NCBI GenBank assembly: GCA_937901965.1
Contig: CALGSW010000011.1
Span: 1 to 64,000 of the forward strand
Source of the DNA: an uncultured Bacteroidota bacterium
Lineage (GTDB): Bacteria; Bacteroidota; Bacteroidia; Bacteroidales; UBA932
Direction: 5' to 3'
DNA: 64,000 nt
Shown here in pieces: positions 43,877-53,158 of this stretch; the stretch's first letter is position 1, and each line of letters begins with the position of its first letter. The translations under genes and the position numbers were made by a program. Below the pieces are notes generated by a model. That model saw only the letters and a list, made by a program, of their open reading frames with translations, did no database searches and was not told the origin of the DNA.

Positions 43877-46696
43877 ATGAATGATATAGAGGTAAGAGGA
43901 GCACGAGTCCATAATCTGAGGAACGTAGATGTTACTATCCCCAGAAACAGGCTTGTAGTAATAACCGGACTTAGCGGAAGCGGGAAGTCCTCTCTGGCAT
44001 TTGACACCATTTATGCAGAGGGTCAGCGTCGCTATATGGAGACATTGTCTGCTTATGCAAGACAATTTATGGGTACACTGGAGAGACCGGATGTGGACTC
44101 AATTGATGGTCTGAGCCCTATTATTGCAATTGAACAGAAAACCACCGGAAGAAACCCACGCTCTACAGTGGGTACTATTACAGAAATATACGACTTTCTC
44201 AGACTATTGTACGCCAGGGCCTCAAATGCATACTCTCCGGTTACCGGACAGGAGATGGTTAAGTATTCAGACGAACAGATTGTCTCAATGATAATCAGGG
44301 AGTACGAAGGGAAAAAATCAATTCTTTTGGCACCTCTTGTTAAGGGCAGAAAAGGTCACTACAGAGAGCTCTTTGATTTGTATATAAAGAGAGGTTATGT
44401 ACAGATGAGGGTAGATGGAGAGATATGCGATCTCCTTACTTTAAAACCACTTGACAGATATAAGTCTCACTTCATAGAGCTGGTTATAGATAAACTGATT
44501 CCTGCAGCTGATTCAGAGAAAAGGGTAAGAGAGTCGGTTATATCAGCCCTCAATGTGGGTAAAGGATCTCTTGCTTTATTGGATTTGGAGAGTGGTAAAC
44601 TGCGACATTTCAGCAAGCACCTTATGTGTCCGGAGAGTGGATTGTCATATCCGGAACCTGCGCCATTTACATTCTCCTTTAACTCCCCTCAGGGTGCCTG
44701 TCCGCATTGTAAAGGGCTAGGGATGATCTCAAAGGCAGACATCTCAAAGATAATTCCGGACAATTCAAAATCAATTGCTTCCGGAGCAATTACACCCATA
44801 GGAGCATTTAAAAATAACATGGTCTTTGCCCAGATAGAGGCAATCGCAAAAAAATACGGATTCTCAATTCACGATCCGGTAAAGGATATCCCGGAAGATG
44901 CTTTTAATACAATAATTTACGGCTCAGACGAGCTATTCAGGGTGGGTTCAACACCCTCTGTCTCTCACATGATGAGCTTTGGGGGGATAATATCAAAAAT
45001 TGAGCAGGATGAGAGTGACAGCGATGAGCTTACAATGAGGAAAGAGCGTTTCACTGAGGAGGTGCTGTGCCCCGTTTGCAAAGGATCAAGGCTATCAGAG
45101 GAGTCCCTGAACTTTAAGGTGGATGGTCTCAATATCAGCGAAGTTTCCAATATGGATATTGACCAGCTCCATTATTGGGTAAGTAATTTAAATGAGAGGC
45201 TGAGCAAGAGGCAGCAGGCCATAGCACGAGATATCCTTAAAGAGCTGAAGGACAGGACTCAGTTTCTGCTGGATGTAGGACTTAACTACCTTTCACTATC
45301 CAGATCAACAAGAAGCCTGAGTGGCGGCGAGAGTCAGCGGATTAGACTGGCAACCCAGATAGGTTCAAAACTTGTAAATGTTCTTTATATTCTAGATGAG
45401 CCAAGCATAGGTCTTCACCAGAGAGATAATATCAAACTCATCAGATCTTTGAGAAAACTGAGAGATGAAGGGAACTCCATTATAGTTGTTGAACATGATG
45501 AGGAGATGATGACGAGCTCAGACTGGATAATTGATCTGGGACCCGGAGCCGGAGAGAAGGGCGGAAAATTATTATTCTCCGGAACTCCGGATGAAATTTC
45601 AAGAATGGATATAGCTGAGGCTATTGCTACAAATAGCTTGAGCATTGAATATCTGAAGAAGATAAAAAATATTTCCACCCCTGTTACCAGGAGGAGAGGT
45701 AACGGACTCTTCCTTGAGTTATATGGTGCTTCAGGGAACAATCTTAAAAGTGTGGACATTAAAATTCCTCTTGGTTGTTTTGTGGGTGTAAGCGGAGTAA
45801 GTGGCAGCGGAAAATCATCTCTTATAAACGAAACTCTGATGCCCATTCTGAGCAACCATCTCTACCGGTCATTATATACAGCTCTCCCGTACAGTGATGT
45901 TCGGGGAATTGACAATATTGACAAAATGGTAGAGATTGATCAGGCACCTATAGGAAGATCTCCCAGAAGTAATCCTGCTACTTATACAAATGTTTTTTCT
46001 GATATCAGAAAGCTTTTTTCAGAGACGCCGGATGCTAAAATAAGGGGTTTTAAACCAGGGAGATTCTCTTTCAATGTCAAGGGGGGAAGGTGTGAAGAGT
46101 GTAAGGGCGCAGGGCTGCAGACAATAGAGATGAACTTTCTTCCCTCTGTCTATGTTCACTGTAAAGGGTGTAACGGAAGAAGGTATACTCAGGATACTCT
46201 TGCTGTTAAGTATAGGGGGAAATCCATAAGTGAAGTGCTTGACATGACTATCAGCCAGTCTGTTGAATTTTTTGAACATATGCCATCTATTGTCCAGAAA
46301 ATAAAGGCGATGGATGAAGTAGGACTTGGTTATGTAACCCTTGGGCAATCTGCCACTACCCTGTCCGGAGGCGAGAGCCAGAGAGTAAAGCTTGCGGCTG
46401 AGCTGGCAAAAAGAGCAACAGGGAATACTCTTTATATTCTTGATGAGCCCACTACCGGACTGCATTTTGAAGATATCAGGGTTCTGCTGGGTGTGTTGCA
46501 AAAACTCGTAGATCAGGGGAATACAGTAATTGTAATAGAGCATAACCTTGATGTTCTTAAGTCAGTTGATTATATTTTTGATATGGGCCCTGAGGGGGGA
46601 GCTTCAGGTGGTAAAATTGTAGCACAGGGCACTCCGGAAGAGTTAAAAAAGAATCCGGCATCAGTAACAGGCCAGTATTTACAGGCAATTAATTAA
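43877..46696 (+). CDS. uvrA: excinuclease ABC subunit A
   Basis: UvrA recognises bulky DNA damage and loads UvrB in nucleotide excision repair. The 939-aa protein has two ABC ATPase domains (Walker A GLSGSGKSSLAFDTIYAEG near the N-terminus, GVSGSGKSSLINETL in the second), the conserved RRYMETLSAYARQFM, both signature motifs (LSGGESQRIRLATQ and LSGGESQRVKLAAEL) and zinc clusters CPHCKG and CEECKGAG...CKGCNG. It is 15 bp after the transglycosylase gene. Confidence 0.97.
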   Translation: MNDIEVRGARVHNLRNVDVTIPRNRLVVITGLSGSGKSSLAFDTIYAEGQRRYMETLSAYARQFMGTLERPDVDSIDGLSPIIAIEQKTTGRNPRSTVGTITEIYDFLRLLYARASNAYSPVTGQEMVKYSDEQIVSMIIREYEGKKSILLAPLVKGRKGHYRELFDLYIKRGYVQMRVDGEICDLLTLKPLDRYKSHFIELVIDKLIPAADSEKRVRESVISALNVGKGSLALLDLESGKLRHFSKHLMCPESGLSYPEPAPFTFSFNSPQGACPHCKGLGMISKADISKIIPDNSKSIASGAITPIGAFKNNMVFAQIEAIAKKYGFSIHDPVKDIPEDAFNTIIYGSDELFRVGSTPSVSHMMSFGGIISKIEQDESDSDELTMRKERFTEEVLCPVCKGSRLSEESLNFKVDGLNISEVSNMDIDQLHYWVSNLNERLSKRQQAIARDILKELKDRTQFLLDVGLNYLSLSRSTRSLSGGESQRIRLATQIGSKLVNVLYILDEPSIGLHQRDNIKLIRSLRKLRDEGNSIIVVEHDEEMMTSSDWIIDLGPGAGEKGGKLLFSGTPDEISRMDIAEAIATNSLSIEYLKKIKNISTPVTRRRGNGLFLELYGASGNNLKSVDIKIPLGCFVGVSGVSGSGKSSLINETLMPILSNHLYRSLYTALPYSDVRGIDNIDKMVEIDQAPIGRSPRSNPATYTNVFSDIRKLFSETPDAKIRGFKPGRFSFNVKGGRCEECKGAGLQTIEMNFLPSVYVHCKGCNGRRYTQDTLAVKYRGKSISEVLDMTISQSVEFFEHMPSIVQKIKAMDEVGLGYVTLGQSATTLSGGESQRVKLAAELAKRATGNTLYILDEPTTGLHFEDIRVLLGVLQKLVDQGNTVIVIEHNLDVLKSVDYIFDMGPEGGASGGKIVAQGTPEELKKNPASVTGQYLQAIN

Positions 46697-46703
46697 TGAG
46701 AGT

Positions 46704-48404
46704 ATGGCAACTATTAAAGTTTTTTGTGAGAATCTGAATGCAATTTTTGATTGTGAGCCTGGAACAAGCCTGGGAGAGATGCTTGAAATAACAGGATATG
46801 TTCCGGAAGGACGGGTTCTTGCTGCAATTGTTGATAATCAGCTAAAGGAGTTAAGTTTCCAGATATACGTTGAACACAATATTCAGTTTATAGACTATTC
46901 TCATCCTGATGGTCAGAGAACCTACAGCAGGTCTCTCAATTTTATTGTTCAGAAGGCTGTTGCAGATTTGTATCCTCAGTACTCCCTGGTAATTGATTAC
47001 AACCTGCAGAATGGTATGTATGCAGAGATAAGGGACCTTCATAGAGATGAAGACGGGACACCTAAAGAGATACCTCTGAGCCAAAACGAAATTGAGGCAC
47101 TAAAGAGCAGGGTGCAGCAGATTATTGATGCAGATCTTCCTTTCACAAGGCACAAAATTAAGACGGAAGAGGCTGTTAAGATGTTCAGACATCATAACAG
47201 ACCGGAAAAAGCCCTTCTTCACGAGTTTAGAGGCAAGTTTTTTACCACTGTATATTTTCTGGATGGGTATCCGGACCATTTTTATGGACCACTGGTAAAC
47301 AGTACAGGTGTAATAAAGGCCTGGGATATGGAGTTTTTTAGCAGAGGCTTCCTTATCAGGACTCCAAATGTGTCTGATCCGGATAAGATTATTAAGACCC
47401 CTTACCAATATAAACTTTTTGATGTTTTTAAGGAGTACTCAGACTGGTGCAGCATACTAGGTGTAAGTGGTGTAGGGACCTTAAACAATGCAATTAAAAT
47501 GGGTAAGGTGAGGGAACTGATTCAGATTTCCGAGGGTCTGCACGAAAGGAAATATGCTGCTATTGCCGATGAGATTTTCAAAAGGCGAGATAAGGTTAAA
47601 CTTGTTCTTATTGCCGGCCCTTCAAGTAGTGGAAAGACAACAACATCAAAAAGGGTGGCCCTTCAGGCGCGGGTTCTTGGGATGAACCCGGTAGTTATTG
47701 AAATGGATAACTACTTTGTTGACAGGGATAAAACACCGCGAGATAAGGATGGTAACTTTGATTTTGAATCACTTGGTGCTATGGATACAGAGTTTCTGAA
47801 TCTGCAGCTCAATGAGCTGTTTGAAGGGAAATCCATAGATCTGCCAAAATTTGATTTTGCACAGGGTAAAAGGTTTTTTCCGGGAGAGAAGCTAAAACTT
47901 GGTGAAAAGGATATACTGATAATGGAGGGGATTCACGGACTTAACCCGGAACTGACAAACCATATACCGTCAGAGAAGATGTTCAGGATATATGCAAGTG
48001 CCCTCACTTCTCTCTCCCTTGATGAAAACAATAATATTTCAACCTCAGACAGTCGCCTGATCAGAAGGATGGTAAGAGACAACCAGTTCCGGGGAGCACG
48101 TCCTGAAGATACAATATTAAGGTGGCCAAGCGTGAGAAGGGGTGAGATTAATAACATATTCCCCTATCAGGAGAATGCGGACATCATGTTTAACTCTGCA
48201 CTGATTTATGAACTACCTCTTCTAAAATACTTTGCGGAGCCACTACTCAGAAGAATTCCCGCAAATTCACCGGCCTCTACAGAGAGTATAAGACTTCTTA
48301 AATTCCTGTCATACATTGTTGAGATGCAGCCTACAGAGATGTCTCACATACCGCCGACATCGGTTATGAGGGAGTTTATTGGGGGGAGTAGTTTTATCTA
48401 CTAA
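46704..48404 (+). CDS. nucleoside (uridine) kinase with N-terminal TGS/ThrRS-like region
   Basis: A 566-aa protein. The first ~60 residues resemble a TGS-like ubiquitin-fold domain; a ThrRS-editing-like middle part includes HHNRPEKALLHEFRGKF; the C-terminal third is a uridine kinase/phosphoribulokinase-type P-loop kinase with Walker A LIAGPSSSGKTTTSKRVA, IEMDNYFVDRDKTPRD and an IMEGIHGLNPEL core. This fusion is a known Bacteroidota/Firmicutes type of nucleoside kinase. It begins 7 bp after uvrA and overlaps the convergent EnvC gene by 11 bases. Confidence 0.9.
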   Translation: MATIKVFCENLNAIFDCEPGTSLGEMLEITGYVPEGRVLAAIVDNQLKELSFQIYVEHNIQFIDYSHPDGQRTYSRSLNFIVQKAVADLYPQYSLVIDYNLQNGMYAEIRDLHRDEDGTPKEIPLSQNEIEALKSRVQQIIDADLPFTRHKIKTEEAVKMFRHHNRPEKALLHEFRGKFFTTVYFLDGYPDHFYGPLVNSTGVIKAWDMEFFSRGFLIRTPNVSDPDKIIKTPYQYKLFDVFKEYSDWCSILGVSGVGTLNNAIKMGKVRELIQISEGLHERKYAAIADEIFKRRDKVKLVLIAGPSSSGKTTTSKRVALQARVLGMNPVVIEMDNYFVDRDKTPRDKDGNFDFESLGAMDTEFLNLQLNELFEGKSIDLPKFDFAQGKRFFPGEKLKLGEKDILIMEGIHGLNPELTNHIPSEKMFRIYASALTSLSLDENNNISTSDSRLIRRMVRDNQFRGARPEDTILRWPSVRRGEINNIFPYQENADIMFNSALIYELPLLKYFAEPLLRRIPANSPASTESIRLLKFLSYIVEMQPTEMSHIPPTSVMREFIGGSSFIY

Positions 48405-49581
48405 TCCAGTTTTCAGGATTCTGTTTATTTGTTCCATGCCATAGCTGGAAATGAATTACGGAGCTATTGTCATCTGCAGCAGCCAGGCTCCCGAGACTCT
48501 GACCTGTTTTTACCTTCTCTCCAGATTTAACTGTAACCTTATCAAGTTTTGTATAGAAGGTGTAGAAATTTCCATGTTGAACAAGTACACACTGATTATA
48601 GCCCGGCATAACAAGAATCTGTTTGACAACACCATCAAATACGCAAAAGACCTCGGCATTTTTATCAGTAGCAATGTTAACTCCGTTGTTGAACGGAAGC
48701 TTTACGTTTTTGAAAACGGGATGGTTGTGCTGACCAAATTCCTCAACAACAGCACCTCTTTTTACAGGCCATGGAAGTTTACCCTTATTAAGTTCAAAGT
48801 TGTCAGATAACTTTCTGTCTGCGGCACTCTCTTTAAAGTCCGGGCTCTCTTTGGCCTTCATAGCAGCTGCAAGAATCCTCTCAATCTCCCGGTTCAGTCT
48901 CTCAACCTCCCTCTTCTTTGCATCAAGCTGGCTCCGGAACTGTTTCTCCTGTTTTGACAGCTGAGTAATTGTCTGTCTTGCCCCCCTTTCATCTGTCTGG
49001 AGCTTTTTAAATTCATTATTTCTTTGTTGCTGACTTTTTAGAGATTTCTCCTTCATCCTCTCCAGTTCGTCAACTTTATTGCTTATCTCTTCAGAGGTAG
49101 CCTTTATCCTGATTCCCCTCGCCTGCATAGACTTATTGAAATCCCTGAAATATACCCACCTCTTGTATCCCTGATCAATATTCCTGCTTGCAAGAACATA
49201 CATAAGCCATGAGGATTGATCACGGTGCTTGTATGCTTCATAAACAAGATTTGAGTACTCCCTTTTCAGCTGGTCCAGATTTCGGTTGAGCTTGTTTATT
49301 TCGCTCTCATTTCTGGTCATTTCATTATTTATTTCACGAATCTCTGTCTCAATCTGTGCAAGAAGTTTTTTTCTGTTTGCAATTTTTCTGCGGATAAAAT
49401 TAAGCTCTTTGGTATTATCGGCCTGCTTTTTCTTTGTTGATGAGAGCTGACTGTCAAGAAATGCAATCTCCTCCTCTATCTCTCTCTTTTTTTTCTCCTG
49501 CTCCTCAATATTCTGACCGAATACTGCAGCAGGCAGAATAATCAGAAGTAATATCAATATGATTTTACCCTTGATTGTCAT
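48394..49581 (-). CDS. EnvC-like murein hydrolase activator (degenerate LytM/M23 domain)
   Basis: A 395-aa exported protein: signal peptide (about 1-22), a long coiled coil (about 23-245) rich in Glu/Lys/Arg, and a C-terminal LytM domain (about 270-395). The zinc ligands of active M23 enzymes are not kept: the HxxxD position reads NNGVN, YxHL reads YTKL, and HxH reads VIH in SSVIHFQLWHG. This loss resembles EnvC, which activates amidases rather than cutting peptidoglycan. It overlaps the upstream TPR gene stop by 4 bases. Confidence 0.88.
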   Translation of the reverse strand: MTIKGKIILILLLIILPAAVFGQNIEEQEKKKREIEEEIAFLDSQLSSTKKKQADNTKELNFIRRKIANRKKLLAQIETEIREINNEMTRNESEINKLNRNLDQLKREYSNLVYEAYKHRDQSSWLMYVLASRNIDQGYKRWVYFRDFNKSMQARGIRIKATSEEISNKVDELERMKEKSLKSQQQRNNEFKKLQTDERGARQTITQLSKQEKQFRSQLDAKKREVERLNREIERILAAAMKAKESPDFKESAADRKLSDNFELNKGKLPWPVKRGAVVEEFGQHNHPVFKNVKLPFNNGVNIATDKNAEVFCVFDGVVKQILVMPGYNQCVLVQHGNFYTFYTKLDKVTVKSGEKVKTGQSLGSLAAADDNSSVIHFQLWHGTNKQNPENWISR

Positions 49582-51293
49582 CTTTGGCCTGCTTTAATCT
49601 TTTCAACTTTAGAGGCGATACCCAGCGATGGGTCCAGCTTATCTGCCTGAATCCAGTACATATATGCAAGATCTTTTTCACCCAGAGCAAAAAGAACTTC
49701 CGCATAGTGATCAATTATATCGGCATTTTCATTTCCCCCAAAAACCATAGCCTGTTTAAGGACTGTCTTTGCCTCATCATTCCTGCCCAGCTTATGGAGT
49801 ATCCATGCATAGGTGTCAAGATATGTAGAGTTTTCAGGCTCAAGCTCTACGGTTCGCTTACTCATTCTGAGAGCGAGTTTAAGCTGCTTATTCTCCTCGC
49901 TCAGATAATATGCGTAATTATTCAGAGCAGGAGCATGATCGGGCTCCAGCCTGATGGTCTTTTTGTAATATTTGTAAGACTCTTTCTTGTTCCCGGCCAT
50001 ATAGTATGTGTCTCCCAGGATTGAGAGAATTCTTACTGTAGAAGCACTGTCTCCTTTTGCAAGAGGTAATATCCCCAGAAAAGTACTGATTGCCTCATTT
50101 GTTTTATTAAGCTGTAGCTCACCTATTCCCTTTAACTGCATGAAATCAAAGTCTTCCGGGTGGGTTGTCAACGCCTCTTTGCTTGTATTTACAAGTTCGT
50201 CCCATCTCTCAAGATAGTATAGAAGGGAAAGGTACTGATGAACCGGTCTCCTCTCTCCGGGAAAATGGTCTACATTCTTTTTTAGTACCTGAAGCCCTGA
50301 GTCAGCTCTTGAAGTCTGAACAAGGAAAACAGCATAATTATATGCTACAGAAGTATCTGCAGGGTGCGCGGTATAAAGATTCTGCATCATAGTATCCACT
50401 TGCGGATAGAATGTCTGAACAAATTTCTGATTCGCCATCAATTCATTCATATACTCAGATTTCATTACCGGATTAACATCGGTATTTGCCATAAAAGGGA
50501 ACATATGCTTAAAGTACAAATCAAACTGTCCCCTCATTCTGAATCCCTCTGCTAACCCAAAAATTGCAGGTATATAACCCGGATCAAGAGCCAGTGCTGT
50601 AGAGTAATGCTCCATGGCGGTAGTGTCACGCTTAACTGAAGAATAGTAATCTCCCAGCAACGTTGCGGTTCGTGGGGTAGGTGTTGAGTTGCTGAACTCC
50701 TCAAGCATCCTGATAGCGGGCTCCTGCTTACCCTGATTGGCCATAATATTGTATCTGGTCAGAACTATAGCCTCATTTAAACCATTCTTTCTCTCAATAT
50801 CCAGTAATGCTGCAAGAGCTTTGTCAAACTCTTTGTTTCTGGAGTATATCTCAATAAGTTCAATATTCAGTGCTGTATTTGCTCTGTTTCCGGAGAGTAT
50901 CCTTTCGTATACCTCTGCAGATTTTTTGAAATCTCCTGTTGCAGAGTGTATCCGTGCCAGCTGAATTCCATACCAGTAATTTGTGCTGTCCGATGCAACT
51001 GCCTTCTCTGTGTATGCGAGAGCCTTTGTTAAGTTACCGCTCTTGAGACTGATATCTGCGAGGTAGTAATATGCAGCATCCATATCCGGATACTTTGCTG
51101 TAAGCTCAGTAAAAATCTTTTCAGCAGCTGGCATATTACCCAGATTGAGCATTCTCAGCCCCTCAATGAACATAAAATTTTTCTCTCTTGCATCTCTCTT
51201 GGCCTCAAGGGTTAGTGATGAAAGAGTTGCGGTAAGCAAAAATGAAATTGCCACTACAAATTTTAAGACTCTGTTTTTCAAATGACGTTCCAT
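49578..51293 (-). CDS. TPR-repeat protein with signal peptide
   Basis: A 571-aa exported or periplasmic protein. A signal peptide (about 1-30) is followed by many tetratricopeptide repeats covering most of the chain (e.g. AYYYLADISLKSGNLTKALA, ALNNYAYYLSEENKQLKLAL), a scaffold for protein-protein contacts. The function is not readable. It is followed by the EnvC-like gene with a 4-base overlap and is divergent from the sigma factor gene, with a well-formed promoter. Confidence 0.88.
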   Translation of the reverse strand: MERHLKNRVLKFVVAISFLLTATLSSLTLEAKRDAREKNFMFIEGLRMLNLGNMPAAEKIFTELTAKYPDMDAAYYYLADISLKSGNLTKALAYTEKAVASDSTNYWYGIQLARIHSATGDFKKSAEVYERILSGNRANTALNIELIEIYSRNKEFDKALAALLDIERKNGLNEAIVLTRYNIMANQGKQEPAIRMLEEFSNSTPTPRTATLLGDYYSSVKRDTTAMEHYSTALALDPGYIPAIFGLAEGFRMRGQFDLYFKHMFPFMANTDVNPVMKSEYMNELMANQKFVQTFYPQVDTMMQNLYTAHPADTSVAYNYAVFLVQTSRADSGLQVLKKNVDHFPGERRPVHQYLSLLYYLERWDELVNTSKEALTTHPEDFDFMQLKGIGELQLNKTNEAISTFLGILPLAKGDSASTVRILSILGDTYYMAGNKKESYKYYKKTIRLEPDHAPALNNYAYYLSEENKQLKLALRMSKRTVELEPENSTYLDTYAWILHKLGRNDEAKTVLKQAMVFGGNENADIIDHYAEVLFALGEKDLAYMYWIQADKLDPSLGIASKVEKIKAGQR

Positions 51294-51309
51294 AAAAACA
51301 TTAGACTCA

Positions 51310-51338
51310 CAAAATTAATCAAATAATCCCGATACAAA
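51310..51338 (-). promoter_or_regulatory. promoter of the TPR-envC operon
   Basis: Minus-strand TTTG (plus-strand CAAA 51335-51338) and TAATTTTG (51310-51317) are separated by 17 bp, matching -33/-7 consensus. Start would be near 51303, about 10 bp before ATG 51293. Confidence 0.6.
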
Positions 51339-51362
51339 TATCAAACCAACATTCATTTCTCG

Positions 51363-51392
51363 TTGCAAATGCAGCAAAAAGCCTTTAAATTG
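51363..51392 (+). promoter_or_regulatory. promoter of the sigma factor gene
   Basis: TTG at 51363-51365 and TAAATTG at 51386-51392 (one T short of TAnnTTTG) are 20 bp apart, upstream of ATG 51411. A frame extending back to 51363 would start within it and is rejected. Confidence 0.45.
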
Positions 51393-51410
51393 CATCTATT
51401 AAAAACAACA

Positions 51411-51971
51411 ATGGCAACCCGCAAAAGAGAATATTCCACACAGCAGGAGTTAATAGAGGGCTGCATAAGGCGGGAACCCCCTGCTCAGCGGAAACTCTAC
51501 GAAACATACGCTCCAAGAATGCTCACCCTGGCAACTCGTTATTCGGGAGACAGAGAGAGAGCTAAGGATATTCTTCACGATGGGTTTATAACGCTCTTTA
51601 ACAAGATTGAAAGCTATAGCGGAACCGGGTCATTTGAAGGATGGATGAGGAGAATTTTCGTCAACACAGCCCTTATGTCCCTGCGAAAGGCAGATGTTCT
51701 CAGGAATACTGAGGAGATAAACAATGCTGTTGGAGAGATAAGCGAGAACCCCGGACCCGTTGAAACACTAAGCTCAAAAGAGCTTATGGAGCTTATAGCT
51801 TCAATGCCGGATGGATTCAGATTTGTTTTCAACATGTATGCTGTTGAGGGCTATAACCATCAGGAAATTGCAAAAGAGTTGAACATTAGTGAAGGCAGTT
51901 CCCGCTCTCAGTTAAGCAGAGCCAGAGCCTGGCTTCAGGAAAGAATAAGGAGGCAGAATGAAGGAGAGTGA
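51411..51971 (+). CDS. ECF RNA polymerase sigma factor
   Basis: A 186-aa sigma-70-family factor of the ECF type. Region 2 (about 25-95) shows YETYAPRMLTLATRYSGDRERAKDILHDGF and SFEGWMRRIFVNTALMSLRK; region 4 (about 125-180) is a helix-turn-helix with AVEGYNHQEIAKELNISEGSSRSQLSRAR. The start at ATG 51411 is fixed by the promoter. It overlaps the next gene by 14 bases; that gene is likely its anti-sigma factor. Confidence 0.94.
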   Translation: MATRKREYSTQQELIEGCIRREPPAQRKLYETYAPRMLTLATRYSGDRERAKDILHDGFITLFNKIESYSGTGSFEGWMRRIFVNTALMSLRKADVLRNTEEINNAVGEISENPGPVETLSSKELMELIASMPDGFRFVFNMYAVEGYNHQEIAKELNISEGSSRSQLSRARAWLQERIRRQNEGE

Positions 51972-53124
51972 TTTTGATAAAAGCATCAGAGACATGATGG
52001 AGAGCTACGGAGAGAGTCCGGAGCCTACGTCATGGGATAGCATTGAACATAGCCTTGCTTCAGGTAGAAGAAGGATTATTTTCTTAAGGAGTGTAAGCGC
52101 AGTAGCTGCCGTAGCTGCTGTTGTTGCATTGTTTTTAATTATTGGAAAGGATGCGGTTAAGGAGCAGATAAAAAGGCCGGTTGATCAGATAGCTGTTGTT
52201 GAAAACAGACCTGAATCAACCCCTGTTGCTATTGAGAAGAGTCAAGGTATAGCTGACCAGATTCAGAAAAAAACCGCTATAAAAAGTAAAACACAGAATG
52301 AGCCCAAGGTAATCTTAAACAATGATGAAAACTTTGAAGAGGAAAATGCTCCTCAAAAGCTGAAAAAGACAGATTTATCCCCACAGGAGGAGAAAGTGGA
52401 CAATAAACCAAAGGAGGTAACACGCACATCACCTGCACAGCCTGCAGAGCAGTGGAACTTCCCTATAGAGGAGCAGATTAAATCAAAGAGGAGAAAACCT
52501 TCTCTGGCATTCTCTACCCTTTTGACACCTGGAGTAGGAAGCAACGAGAGGATTTTAAATACTTATATGCAATCTGACTTTATGCAGTTCACCTCATCAC
52601 TGGACAGACAGCAAAGCCAGATTGAGACGGTTTACGATACAAAATACCTGCCTGCTGTATCAGTTGGATTGCAGCTTATGGTTCCACTGAGCAGAATGTT
52701 ATCAATAGCTACAGGGCTTAACTATACTATGCTTTACTCCGCTACTGAGGAGCAGAGATTCAATGAAACTGTTACCAGAGAGCAGACTCTGCACTACATC
52801 GGATTACCCCTCTATCTTTATGCTAATATCTTTTCAGGTGAAAAGCTGATGCTTTACGGAGGAGCCGGAGCAACAGTTGAGAAGGGGTTGGCTGAAAGAG
52901 TGGAGAGAAATGGTGTGTTACCGTTGGATGAGACAAACCCTGTTTCAGGGCTCCAGTGGTCTGCCGGAGCAACTGTAGGTGGTGAATACAGACTGGGCAA
53001 ACATATGGGACTTTACGCAGACCCTATGCTCGTATACTACTTCAGAGGCAATCAGCCAAAAAGCATAAGGAGCGTACAACCACTGCAGTTTAAACTTGAA
53101 TTAGGTTTGAGATATCGCTTTTAA
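51958..53124 (+). CDS. dual membrane-spanning anti-sigma factor-like protein
   Basis: A 388-aa protein with an unusual layout. Residues 1-40 are cytoplasmic and anti-sigma-like (DFDKSIRDMMESYGESPEP, TSWDSIEHSL), with RRR just before the single transmembrane helix (about 41-62). A charged periplasmic linker (about 63-170) leads to an outer-membrane beta-barrel (about 175-388) ending LRYRF, the aromatic-terminal beta signal. This fits the Dma class described in Bacteroides thetaiotaomicron, in which one polypeptide spans both membranes. The 14-base overlap with the sigma gene supports pairing. Confidence 0.8.
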   Translation: MKESDFDKSIRDMMESYGESPEPTSWDSIEHSLASGRRRIIFLRSVSAVAAVAAVVALFLIIGKDAVKEQIKRPVDQIAVVENRPESTPVAIEKSQGIADQIQKKTAIKSKTQNEPKVILNNDENFEEENAPQKLKKTDLSPQEEKVDNKPKEVTRTSPAQPAEQWNFPIEEQIKSKRRKPSLAFSTLLTPGVGSNERILNTYMQSDFMQFTSSLDRQQSQIETVYDTKYLPAVSVGLQLMVPLSRMLSIATGLNYTMLYSATEEQRFNETVTREQTLHYIGLPLYLYANIFSGEKLMLYGGAGATVEKGLAERVERNGVLPLDETNPVSGLQWSAGATVGGEYRLGKHMGLYADPMLVYYFRGNQPKSIRSVQPLQFKLELGLRYRF

Positions 53125-53135
53125 TCCTAATTTTG
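53106..53135 (+). promoter_or_regulatory. promoter of the glycosyltransferase gene
   Basis: TTTG at 53106-53109 and TAATTTTG at 53128-53135 are 18 bp apart, the -33 box lying within the preceding gene. Start near 53141 leaves about 17 bases to the TTG start codon. Confidence 0.6.
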
Positions 53136-53158
53136 CGTATTCTCAAAATTCTTGCACA

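Noticed and set aside
45415..45855. 146-aa open frame antisense to uvrA
   Set aside because: Runs opposite the conserved ABC domain of UvrA and has no independent support.
46019..46543. 174-aa open frame antisense to uvrA
   Set aside because: Antisense to a strongly conserved gene, no motif and no start-site support.
49575..50024. 149-aa open frame antisense to the TPR gene
   Set aside because: No domain, and the minus-strand TPR frame is clearly coding.
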